64,000 nucleotides of DNA. Origin: Hypholoma sublateritium FD-334 SS-4. Taxonomy: Eukaryota > Basidiomycota > Agaricomycetes > Agaricales > Strophariaceae. The number at the start of each line of letters is the position of its first letter. Position 1 is the first letter of the stretch. Location: the NCBI GenBank assembly GCA_000827495.1, contig KN817522.1:124001-188000 (forward strand), written 5' to 3'. A program made the position numbers and the translations under genes. The notes beneath the pieces were generated by a model that was not told where the DNA came from, ran no database searches, and worked only from the letters and a program-made list of their open reading frames with translations. Below are positions 49,959 through 59,813 of the stretch, one piece after another.

Positions 49959-50042
49959 TGTCGGTAGCCAGAATTGAACTGACGGCTCCTCGGATATAGC
50001 TAAATCCACAACGAGGTGATTTAACCACTAATCGATACTGAC
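49959..50042 (-). tRNA. tRNA-His(GTG)-like gene with a 12-base intron, possibly not functional
   Basis: The minus strand forms a full cloverleaf: acceptor GTCAGTA/TACCGAC with one A-C mismatch, D stem GATT/AATC with loop AGTGGTTA, anticodon stem CCTCG/CGAGG, variable AGCC, T arm GTCAG-TTCAATT-CTGGC fully paired, then A as discriminator. The anticodon loop has 19 bases; removing ATTTAGCTATAT after position 37 leaves TTGTGGC, anticodon GTG. The internal promoter B box fits GTTCAATTC; the A box is weak. It could also be a tRNA-derived SINE head. Confidence 0.45.
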
Positions 50043-50162
50043 TTGTAAAACTGCCGAAAACTGGTTTATACGTAGTGAACACCGTCCGGCATTTCCCGCG
50101 CCTCCCCAAATGTCTTACTGCAGCCCTGTTTCTTCTCTACCTTTTACCACCAGCTCCAAGCA

Positions 50163-50442
50163 GCGCGCCAGTCTTCCAGATATCCCCACGTCGTCCCTCT
50201 CAGCCCTCCGCCACTACACATCGGGTGTCGGCGGAGTACCGCGACGCGGGCTGAAGTGCCACTGCGCACCAGTCGTCGTGGCGCACCAACACAAAACGGC
50301 GCACGAGGTATGTCCACGCTCACCGTGCCACAGCGCCAATCTTCCAGCGATCCCCATGTCGTCCCTATCAGCCCTGGAAGACCACTACACATCGGGTGTC
50401 GGCAGATTAGTGCGCGGAGCACCGCGACGCGCGACGCGGGCT
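50163..50442. repeat. Two imperfect direct copies of a 90-110 base block
   Basis: Copy one is about 50163-50252, copy two about 50331-50442. Both share GCGCCA-TCTTCCAG, TATCCCCA-type sequence, GTCGTCCCT, CACTACACATCGGGTGTCGGC and CACCGCGACGCG-type ends; the second has small insertions. The open frame that runs through both copies has no domain. Confidence 0.65.
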
Positions 50443-50847
50443 CACCCGCGAGGCATTTCTGTGCTCATCGTGGTGACGCGCCGCCCGCACTCGCCGCGTA
50501 CAGCGCTCCTGGCCCGTGCGGCGCCCGTACATAGTATGTGCTACACGTTCCTATCCTTTCTATGGTCATTTCTGCTACGCACCGGTGACAGCGCGGCCGT
50601 CGTCGTATCCGCCGGCGGTGAGCTTTGCGCCATGAGCGATGGTGTTGTTCCGAGCCACCCCGGGGCGGAGGGCGCACAGCAGGTGCCTGATCAAGTAGAT
50701 ATGCGGCTGTATATTGTCGCTATCTGTGACATTTATCTTCTGCCTTTTTCTCTCTGTCCTTCACAGCTCCCCCTGACATTTATCTTCTCTCTGCCCCCAG
50801 GAGTATTGCACCACGCTGCGAATCAACAATATGGTTTCATTGCGTAT

Positions 50848-50880
50848 GTCACAAACTCGCACATTGTGCGGGTTTGTGAC
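50848..50880. repeat. Palindrome copy 1 (33 bases, one arm mismatch)
   Basis: Arms GTCACAAACTCGCACA and TGTGCGGGTTTGTGAC around a single T. Followed directly by ATGTACTATGTTTTCT and a CGGACGCCTTGTGGACGCGC flank shared with copies 2 and 3. Confidence 0.8.
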
Positions 50881-51116
50881 ATGTACTATGTTTTCTTCGG
50901 ACGCCTTGTGGACGCGCCAGCCCCGCTTCGCCCGTCTCGTCCTAGTACAAGCGTCGTGGGGAGTGTTGTGCTGCGTTCTCGTGACGATGTACGAGGATTT
51001 CTTTTTTTTAATAATAAATGGACCTCCTGAAAAGTAACTGCCCTAGACGACAGCAAAGATTCGTGGGACTGGCTTCGGAATAGGCTGTCGTGCATATGTT
51101 GTAGTTATTCATGTAT

Positions 51117-51149
51117 GTCACAAACCCGCACAATGTGCGGGTTTGTGAC
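51117..51149. repeat. Palindrome copy 2 (33 bases, perfect arms)
   Basis: GTCACAAACCCGCACA, one A, then the exact inverse. This is a 16-base-pair perfect hairpin with a one-base spacer. The same 40-odd base flank follows it. Confidence 0.85.
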
Positions 51150-51264
51150 ATGTACTATGTTTTCTCCGGACGCCTTGTGGACGCGCCAGCCAACCCGCAC
51201 AATGTGCTAGTTTGTGACTCTTCTGCCTTTGACGTTTGTCCCAGGACCCAGGAGTGCGGGGTAT

Positions 51265-51298
51265 GTCACTTTACTCGCACATTGTGCGGGTTTGTGAC
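51265..51298. repeat. Palindrome copy 3, with a partial copy at 51191
   Basis: The right arm TGTGCGGGTTTGTGAC and the following ATGTACTATGTTTTCT are intact; the left arm is altered (GTCACTTTACTCGCACA). A partial copy at 51191-51218 (ACCCGCACAATGTGC, then TTTGTGAC) lies between copies 2 and 3. Confidence 0.75.
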
Positions 51299-51340
51299 AT
51301 GTACTATGTTTTCTCTTCGCACCAGATGCCTTGTGGACGC

Positions 51341-52392
51341 CCCCGTTAACAACATATAAATTCGCACAACAGGTGACTCATAGGCTAGCCTACATAAAAC
51401 ATAATACAGTCTGATTATTGCTGCTTCTGTTCTCGTGCCTAGGACCCATCCCCGCCGCCGCAATGGAATTCGCCGGGCGTACTGAATCGCCACGAGGAGG
51501 ACGGCACCTTCGACTGCTCGCACTCGGCGTGCTGGCAGCACTGGCCATGGCGGACTCTGGAGCTGCCCCCATCCACCGTAGGCGAAGTGCTTCTGAAACG
51601 CACCGTGTGACGCGCGACAACTGGGGTGTGGCAGTCTGTCGCGAAAACACCGAATGACGAAGTTCTTCGTAAGTCCTGCCCGTCCTATGTGGAGAGCAAG
51701 GACAGCTCGCCTTCCCAGGCGGTTTCGACGACGTTGTACGACGACGAGGGTGACGCGGGCGAGCAGGATCTGCTTGCGGCGACGGTGGGCCAGACTTGCG
51801 CGGCCCGAGTTTGTGACCTACGCCAAGGGCGTCGACGTGCGCCAGCTCAATTGGGCTCGACATCGTGAGCTCGTGCTGGATGAGGATGAGAGCATGGTGC
51901 GTTTTGTGCGGTTTGCCGCCCTACAGACGGACGGATATTGAATGTTTTCTTTTGCGCATAGGAGGTGGACAACATCAGCCAGCACACACATGGTGGGCCA
52001 GGATGCCAGCGCCCTTCTCATGCCACGACGCGGCGCTCGAGGATGCCGCCACGGCCGGGTGCCATTCGATTTGGCCTCGGGGCGCGTCGCATTTGCGACC
52101 AGGAGTCGCCTGCCCGCATTCGAAACCCCCGCGATTCCTGCGGCCAAATCACACGCGCAAAATGTCATGCTGTGCCAGTTTTGGCCGGAGCGCCCATGAA
52201 AATCACGGAACAAACTTTGCCGGTACGTTCAGCAGGAGCTGCGCGCATCGAGTGCGCGGTGCACGACGCGGATTCAAGCGGTGCGCCCGAGGGACACTGC
52301 GTTCTAGAAAGCCCGGGAATACGCGGCGCGCCTATTTAAGAGGCGTCACATGGGCGCGTTTGGGGCGCGTCTCTTGATCTGCTACTCCCATC
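51341..52392. other. GC-rich stretch upstream of the recombinase gene
   Basis: Frames are open here only because of base composition, and none has a recognisable domain. It is probably promoter and leader of the recombinase gene, or decayed element sequence. Confidence 0.45.
52333..52339 (+). promoter_or_regulatory. Possible TATA element of the recombinase gene
   Basis: TATTTAA lies 53 bases before ATG 52393, inside otherwise GC-rich sequence (GCGCC-TATTTAA-GAGGCG). Position and context fit a TATA box; there is no direct evidence. Confidence 0.4.
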
Positions 52393-55300
52393 ATGCCATC
52401 GTTTACTGGGAGGCAGCTACGTTTCCTAGACAAATACCTCGCGGATCACGATCTCACTACTCAGGAAGATCTCGACAACGCATTCAATGAATCCGTTATC
52501 AAGGAATCCGAGAACATCAAGTCCAGCGAAGCCGAGAAGACGCGGAGCGACCTCAAGCGGCTCCAAGAACTTTTTGAAATGTTCGTCGACATGTTCAAAG
52601 GCAAGAAAGAACCTACCCCGTCCCACGAAATCTGGACCCCAAAGGTTGTCCACACGCACATGTTTGGGTTCTTCACCACCATGGTATGTCTTTTTGAAAT
52701 ATATGCTACCTAGCTCATGTGTTGTTAGGTTGATAACACCGCGCCACGAAAGGGACAGTTGCGCATCAAGGCTGCGACACTTCTCAAGTGGTACTCCATG
52801 TTCATTCGGCTCGTTGTTGAAAACGTTACGGAGGACGGCAAACGAATCGGAGGATTGTTTCTCAAGGATGAAGACCGCCTTACCAAGCTCAAGGACAAAA
52901 TTCTTGAACGTAAGCACATATACTACTCTTTTTACATTATCCAATTGTGCATATAGTCATCTTTTCAAAGAAATTGTTGCGCCTTAAGGGCACCAAGCAC
53001 TTTTTTGCTCAGCCTGAAGTGCAATTACTTCTGGGAACGATGCTCGATGCTTCCAAGCATTCTGGACCGCACCGACAGCGCGTCTTTCAGACGGGGTTGA
53101 TTATCACGATGATTTTGGTTGGAGCTATGCGCCCATCAACTTTGGCTCCTGCAAGCAAGAAAAATGAAGAACGTGGACTGGTATGCTCCCTTTCATTCTT
53201 TGCATGGTAAATAATAACATTATCAGTATCTTCATGTTGGTGATTTTAGGTTTTTTGTACATGGCCCTCTCGACTGGGAGATCAGGATCCACCTCACTAA
53301 TTTCAAGGTCTGTCTTGCGCATATATCCTGTATGTGTTTCTCACAATCTGCAGGGTGCCTTTGGAGCCCTAGCAACTGAGCAGACCCATGTATATCGGAG
53401 CCTGACAAGAGGACACAATCTCATCTTCGACCCCACCATGTGGGCGGTCCTCACTTTTCTCAGTCGTGGGCTGTTTAAAAAGAAGTACAAGGTAAAGTAT
53501 CTCTTCATCTTTCAGTCACTTTACTGAACAAATGCAGAGTTTGGCCGAGTTCTGCCAAGAAACAAGTGCCGAAATTGAACTTGACCCAACAAAGACTGAT
53601 GAACCAGCGCAAGTATCATTTTGCTGTCTTTCCATGCATATATTCACATTTTTCTAGCTTTTTGTCCACGAAACCGAGTGGGGAATATGTCCAGCCTGTC
53701 AAACCGTTAACATCCCACTCGCTCACCCAATGCTTTGCTACCTGGTGTGAAAAGGCACGCCTTCCACGTACGGGGCCTTATGCAATCCGGCGCGGTACCG
53801 CAGACTTTGTACGTCACAAAGTTAATCAAAGAGCCTATCACTAAAAAAAGAAACTAGTTGGGCTTGCTCATGTGCCGTGATATCGCTCGGGGCATCCTCA
53901 ATCATGCTGCAGGTATAGACGATACATTCCGACGCTATTACTCCAAGAACCTCGCCAATTATCCCCTACCGCAACTCCGACTTGGTGAAGTGGCCGGGAT
54001 GACAGAAAAGGTTGCCGGAGAAAAGGCCAAGGTACATATAATTCTTTGGGACTCGGGTTTCTTGCTAATAGAACTCAGGAGCAAGAGGATCGCGAAGGCC
54101 ATCTCCGCATCGCCGTTGAACGATTCACGCGCGTTATGAAGAATGAAGACAAAATGACCACTGCCCAGCGTGAGGCTATCGTCCTGGTAAGCCATATCTC
54201 TCATGCTTGCCGCCTTTTGTTGATCGCCATACAGAAAGATCCCGAGGTTGTTGTGCAGTTGGACCTCATCAAAAAGGAGCACGGCATGCTTTTGGAGACG
54301 TTGTCGCCAGAGCCGACGCGGGACATTCGCCCAACAACAGGCTCCATCAACCTTCTTATGGCAGCGGTGCGATCAGCCGCCGAGGACTCAGTGGGACCAC
54401 GCATCATCCCAGGTCTGGAAGAGGAGGCGTACCGACATGAACAAGAAGCTCTCAGCCTGCTTGCCCAGCTGGTCAAGATCAAAGCCCATCAGAAGCGTAT
54501 TCTCACCATGAACGAGCGACAGGAGACCACCCGTTCTTATGAAATCGGTTCTCTGACTGGGACAGTTCTAGAACGCAAGGAGGCCGCCGCAGAAGCAAAG
54601 AAGCTGCCCAAGTCTTTAATGGAGGCGGCACAGAGCGTCACAGGTAAGTTTGTATTGCCTCTGTGTGCTGTAGCTCAATCCCCCTTTTCAGTCCCCGATA
54701 GTATCTCCGTGCTCCCAGATAACCTCGCTGACATGGCTGCCTGGGGTGAGACCGCCAACATCGCCATTGAAGAGGCCCGCCAAGACCTCGAGGAAGATGA
54801 AGAAGATTACGAGGCTACGAAAGCGTGCCAGCGTCTTGTTAACATGGTCGGTGGCTCTACTGAAGATTTGTTCCCGGAGCCCCACCCGGAAGACGAGACA
54901 ACAGAAGAGATCACTTCCCAATTGCCTTCTCTTGAACAAACTGAACTAAATGAGGTCGACGTACTCAATATGCCAATCCTGAACTTGCGATGGGCGCTAA
55001 TGGTGCACCTTTACACCCCGGTTGTCGAACAAGAAGAGTTTGATAAAACACGGGTAAGCGCAAACCAGTTCGGTGGAGTTTGTACTAATCCTTTCGCCAG
55101 GTAACCAAGGAGCAAATCAAGGCCGGGTTGAAGCCTGGCTACATATGTCCAGATTGTACCGGCATCATCACCATTTTCCCTACCCGTTCGCTAATGCTAA
55201 GGCACAAGTAAGTGTCACTCTATGGTTCCACCAATCTTTTCAAACATCGCTGCAGGGCACGTTGGCATACGGCCTGGATTGAGCTGATGGACGCCTGTAA

Positions 55301-55746
55301 ATTGGACAAGAATGTCTTCGTCTGTCCGCAACGGGACTTCACCACCGCGAAGGTTACCAAGATGAAAGAGCACCTCATTGGAGATTGTACAAACAGCGTC
55401 GAGTATGCTCTAATGTTTGACGAAGATGCAGTTGGACGGGCTCCTCACAAGACAGGGAAAAAGAAGAAAGTGAACGCGGATGAAATCGTGAGTTTGGACT
55501 ACGTCTTTGGCCCTCTGCTTACATGCGCCACAGGCCGACTCCACTGACGACGAGAATGAACCCTCAACTTCCAAGCGAAAGCGTTCGGAGGAACCTGAGG
55601 ACAGAGTCAAGATCAAGCGAAAGCGAATTATCCTCTCTGATTCGGAAGAAGAAATACCAACGGTCAAGGGTCGCCAGGTAGCTCGTTCGCTTGTCGTCTT
55701 GAACGCAACTGACTTGGGTCAAGAAGAAGGGAAGGCGCTCCGATGA
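52393..55746 (+). CDS. Tyrosine recombinase, Crypton/Captain-like (fungal YR family)
   Basis: Thirteen exons: 52393-52683, 52729-52909, 52957-53180, 53227-53307, 53354-53491, 53538-53608, 53658-53808, 53858-54031, 54079-54643, 54692-55053, 55101-55207, 55256-55487, 55534-55746; about 929 residues. Catalytic boxes are in order: Arg216 in VGAMRPST, a beta-hairpin with IHLTNFKG (candidate Lys), Tyr370-Ala-Ile-Arg373 in the box-II position, His395 in GILNHAAG and Tyr406-Tyr407 in FRRYYSKN. A disordered region follows, then a C2H2-like finger (CPDC, then HKARWH near the 55207/55256 splice) and a basic, Ser/Glu-rich tail. Such enzymes cut and rejoin DNA through a covalent Tyr link. The intron at 53609 needs a GC donor (GCAAGT) to stay in frame. 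The segment 54187-54234 may be a further intron; it is in frame either way. The C-terminal end is uncertain. Confidence 0.75.
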
Positions 55747-56698
55747 AGGAAGCTCGCGAAAGGGCAAAGGCCGTCAAGTCAGTCACTTTCATCTCGTCCA
55801 AGGCGTCATCTTACTCCGTCTCCAAGCTTTAATCTCGTCTGTGTTTCTCTCTTGGTCCTTTCTGTCTCGGGTGCTACTTGGTCTCTCTGGAATGCCTGTT
55901 GTCTCTTGCTCGGGCTTGATGCTGCTCTGGAATCCTGTTGGCTCTTGTGTCTCTACTGCTCGCTATCAAAGTCCGCCTATAATTTGCTCGTCGTCTCTCG
56001 TTGCTTGTAAAGTTGCTCACGTTGCTTGTACACTTGTCGTTCTCACACGCAGACTCGTAAGCGTATCACGATTTCCCGTCTGCTTGCTTATCTGTATTTG
56101 TAATTTTGCATGACTCGCTTTGGATCTTGTGTTTGTAGCTGCAATGAAAGACACCGATTTCTCTTCGGTGGGACCACCGTTTTAACTGGAAGGCTCGATC
56201 ATGCCTACCATAAAACTATCACTTTCGAGATTGATATTGCTCACATCCACTGTTAGACGCTGCGGAATCGCATCTGCACTACGTAGGTACGACGAATATA
56301 TTACGAGCAGTATGAAATAGATCACCTGCCTAGTGCAAAATTATGTATACAATGAAATGATACACAAACAACTTGAAGGACCCATGTGTCTTCAAGTTGG
56401 CGCTTCAGTAGTACAATCAAGGCATAGATATACAGAGAGATAGAATTTCGATACAAACAAGATCAGACTAGGCTTCGCCGCGGCAAAGACTGGGAAACCC
56501 CAAGAAGACCAAGCCATCGGATTCACCGAACCAGGCAAGCTTTGTCCCTCGAGCTCGAAAAGGAGGGAAAAGCCATGGACAAACAAAAGCGTGTCATGAT
56601 TATAAGTATATGGGTGAGGTTATACAAGTGGTACAATATTGAATCGAATCCCATGTTAATCATAATAATAAAACCCTTATAACAACTGGAAGGCGTAC
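55747..56698. other. 3' flank of the recombinase gene and right edge of the candidate element
   Basis: Pyrimidine-rich at 55840-55960, with two imperfect copies of CTGGAATgCCTGTTG near 55889 and 55929. A GGTGG-GA-CCACC hairpin lies at about 56167-56178. The right 22-base repeat is at 56205-56226. No gene was seen. Confidence 0.45.
56205..56226 (+). repeat. Right copy of the 22-base direct repeat
   Basis: CTACCATAAAACTAT-C-ACTTTC, same orientation as 49477-49498 and one base different. Confidence 0.75.
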
Positions 56699-57661
56699 TC
56701 AGTTAGAAGGCCATATAATTGGTAGGAGGGGTGCAGCTGCAACCACAGCTGTAAGAATACCGACACCTGTGGTTGATGCTGCAACCGAGATTGGGTATAA
56801 CAAGAAAAGATACAGCGCCAAAGCAATAGCTAAGAGGGCTACTGACAATCCCAGCAGCTGAATATGAATCAGTACAACACATATTCGGAGAAAAGAGAGA
56901 CTCACGCGTGCAGACACGACAGCGGCACGAAACGACGCCATGACGTGCTGCTCTCTATGCAAGTCGGTTATAGCGCTCAGCGCAGGAGACGGGGGCCGTG
57001 TTTCGTGCTCCCGAACATTTGCAAAAGTTGCACTATGTTGGCGACGAGAAGCTTGCCACTGACGAACAAATCGAACAATTCGCTTTGTCACTCCAACGTG
57101 GGCATCATGATATCCCCAACTCATAGCCAGACCTGCTACGGCTGTCATTGTTGCACCCAGACTGGTGACCAGAGCACACCAAAGGAGAGCGATTACGGCG
57201 GATGCGCGTGCAGGTCTCGTCAAAGGATCGGCGCCTAAAATGGCGGTGAGATCAGCGCAGATGCCACTGGTACATGACGAAACAACTGATGCAATGAGGG
57301 GAGCCTATCGATAAAAAGCATTAGTTTGCAAATCCTAGACTCTGCGCGATCCGGAAAACCATAATCGCAAACCAGTCGAACATACCCCAATAGACAGCGC
57401 CCCGAGTATGTTTGATTGCGAACTTGTGGTAGAAGAAGTTGGTTCATGGGGTCTGCCGTGTTGGGGAACATGAAGATGTTCTGAATCAGATGCACGCTCA
57501 TCATGATCGACGATAACATAGTCACGAATCTTCGTGGCTGTATGTGTTCGCTGGTGAATGGGAGGGGTTTCGGGGATGATGTGTAGTGATGGAGTTTCGG
57601 ATGACCGTTCTGCCAGCCCGTGCACTACGACATCCGACAACACAGATTTTCTCCCAGACAT
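56699..57661 (-). CDS. Small multi-pass membrane protein of unknown function
   Basis: Three exons: 57661-57386, 57304-56906 and 56857-56699; 277 residues. The first 92 residues are polar and probably cytosolic. The rest holds hydrophobic segments: APLIASVVSSC, SAVIALLWCALVTSLGAT, then LLGLSVALLAIALALYLFLL and a final GVGILTAVVAAAPLLPII, so about four membrane spans. The second intron (56905-56858) is 48 bases and in frame; reading it as coding would add 16 residues. I recognise no family. The start is divergent from the NAPE-PLD-like gene. Confidence 0.6.
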
Positions 57662-58160
57662 CTAGTGTGTTGACGTGGAGGAACTTGCACTCGACTTGCC
57701 ATAACATTGGTGGGTGATAGGATTCGACCACTGTAACAAGTCACCTATGACGCAAGTCGACAATTGATCGATTATGTAAGCTGTTCGTCTCTTGTTTTCG
57801 AACACTCCCTATCTCTCCTTATTGATCCGGATCGCAACTTTTCTTTTTATGAACCGATTCGAACTATATGTTCTAAATCGCCTTCTGCCAGCGGACTAGC
57901 TCATGGATACCACAAAAAAAATTGAGCGATGTTGCATTCAATTCGAGGGCTTGTTATGATACCCCGGTCTGACTGAAGTCATCGGCCTTCAGTTGACCAA
58001 CTTCAACGTTTATAAACACTTGACGACGTGGGGACGGCTGGATTCTTAGAAGGTTGCATCAATCATTAGACAACCGGGTGTTGTCCTACGAAGGCAAGTA
58101 TGAGATTGATAAATAGGCCGTATCTCATCTATCACTCTTGCCATTAGCTTCCTCAAATAC
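57662..58160. other. Divergent promoter region
   Basis: About 500 bases between outward-facing starts of the membrane protein and the NAPE-PLD-like gene. Nothing specific was recognised. Confidence 0.5.
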
Positions 58161-59575
58161 ATGTCACTCGCACACCATGTCGAATCAGGCGGCTTTCAGA
58201 ATCCATGGCCCCCTAAAGCATCCCTCCTGAAATCCCTAACGACAATCTTGCGAGTACCTGTTACACGGGCTCGTTCTTTCGAAGCACCTGTGGAGCCTGC
58301 CACAACAATCCCCTGCAATTTCAACTTTGACGGTCAGGCTTTGAAAGCTTCAAAGTTTATTAATGCGACGTGGCTCGGGCACGCTGTATGTATCATTTGC
58401 ACTCAAGCCCACAAAATATCATTCCTGATCTCTTCACACTAGGGATTTTACCTTGAGCTACCTCAACTAAACGCATTGCATCCCACTCATATTATCTTCG
58501 ATCCCATATTTGCCGAGCGAGCATCTCCTTCAACCTGGATCGGCCCTCGGCGATATCTGCCTCCGCCCTGCAAAGTTGTAGACCTTCCTGCCATCCATTT
58601 TGTTGTAATATCACACAATCAGTACGTCTCAACATCCACAAGTTTAGAGGGCCACATCTCAAAGTTTAAATCAGTTATGATCATCTCGACGTGCAATGTC
58701 TGCGAGAAATTCAAATACACTACCCCAATGCCTGCTTCTTGGTGCCGTTGGGCGTGAAAAGTATAATAATGGACGAAGTTGGGGTGAAAGAAGACAGAAT
58801 TAATGAAATGGACTGGTGGGACACTGTTTCGTTTCCGACTGCAGACACTGTCGTAGAGTTTGTATGCACACCAGCACAGCACAACAGCGGTAAGAAAATA
58901 TATTCTCCCTCCTGCTCCTTTTTCATTATTGTGTAGGTCGCGGTATACTCGACCAATGCAAGTCACTCTGGGCGAGTTGGGTCGTCCGGCAATTTCCATC
59001 ATCCAAATTATCGCCCTCAGCATCAATTTATTTTGCAGGGTGTGTCATATATTACTAAGCCTACCCCATAACTCTAATGTCAACGCAAGCGACACTGGAT
59101 ACTCAACAGCCACTGGTCCATGCCCTGCTTTCAAAGAGATAGGTGAAAAATACGGCCCTTTCGATCTAGCGATGATTCCCATCTGGCGCGGTGCTTCTCT
59201 CTCTGTCCTTGGTCGTATGGGTCTCAGAGTGCGTTAATCCCTTGTTTCTACGCAAACACATGATTTTGAGGTTGCTTGTAGCTGACATCCGATGCAACTG
59301 AAACCCTACTATCAACCCTTCATGCATCTCCTGTGGATGCAATTGCCCTTGCGGCGGATATCAAATCGAAACATTCCATTGCAATGCATTACGGGACATT
59401 CTGTGGAAGTGAAGATGAAGCCTTGGAACCACTGGTACTCCTCCGAGAAGAGCTGCAGAGACAAAATCTGCGATGGATACTCAAAGGTACATCAGTATGG
59501 GAGGAGGGTGGCTTTGGTGGTATTGATGTTGGCAGTACTGTGTTTGTACTGTGTTCATCCCAGTGCAACAAATGA
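58161..59575 (+). CDS. NAPE-PLD-like metallo-beta-lactamase-fold hydrolase
   Basis: Six exons: 58161-58385, 58443-58621, 58675-58889, 58937-59039, 59090-59228 and 59282-59575; 384 residues. The metal site is complete once spliced: SHNHYDHLD (the HxHxDH motif is created at the 58621/58675 junction), TPAQHNSGRG, GDTGYS and MHYGTF. ATWLGHAGFYLELP opens the fold, and LWASWVV is typical of the NAPE-PLD branch. Relatives hydrolyse N-acyl-phosphatidylethanolamines to N-acylethanolamines and phosphatidic acid; the fungal substrate is inferred. Where animal enzymes have an IGAY-type loop, this one has PIWRGAS. No membrane segment is obvious. Confidence 0.85.
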
Positions 59576-59813
59576 ATGTTCTACCACAAAGCTCGGGTAC
59601 ACTACGAAGTTGAGGTTCACAACATACCAACGAAGTATATAAGTATCTCTGCTTTTGCTCTGCTTCTCAATAACACCTAATTCGATGACAGAGTTACTGT
59701 AGATTGCACGTGATTATGTGATGGACGAAACAAGCTGAGCACGAAATACCATCCTTGCACCTTAACCATATTCGACGCTCCTGAGTGCATCGGTCAACAC
59801 CAGGTCTTAGGAT

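Larger units (their letters stand above)
49477..56226. mobile_element. Candidate tyrosine-recombinase mobile element, about 6.75 kb
   Basis: The block is bounded by two same-orientation copies of a 22-base sequence (49477-49498 and 56205-56226, 21 identical). Inside are, left to right, a degenerate tRNA-like sequence, a GC-rich hairpin array, a second better-folded tRNA-like sequence, two 90-110 base duplications, three palindromes with a shared flank, GC-rich filler, and one gene for a tyrosine recombinase. No other gene was found, so this would be a small autonomous element comparable in size to Cryptons rather than a cargo-bearing Starship. The boundaries are inferred from the direct repeat only. 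The repeat could instead be an unrelated duplication. Confidence 0.5.

Noticed and set aside
50110..51030. A plus-strand frame of 306 codons through the repeat block.
   Set aside because: It runs through two duplicated blocks and a palindrome, has no recognisable domain, and the repeats differ by frame-shifting indels.
53566..53844. A stop codon after the GT-donor reading of the recombinase intron at 53611.
   Set aside because: With the GT donor the frame ends in TGA; with the GC donor two bases earlier the catalytic Y-x-x-R segment is read in frame, so the gene is not judged broken.
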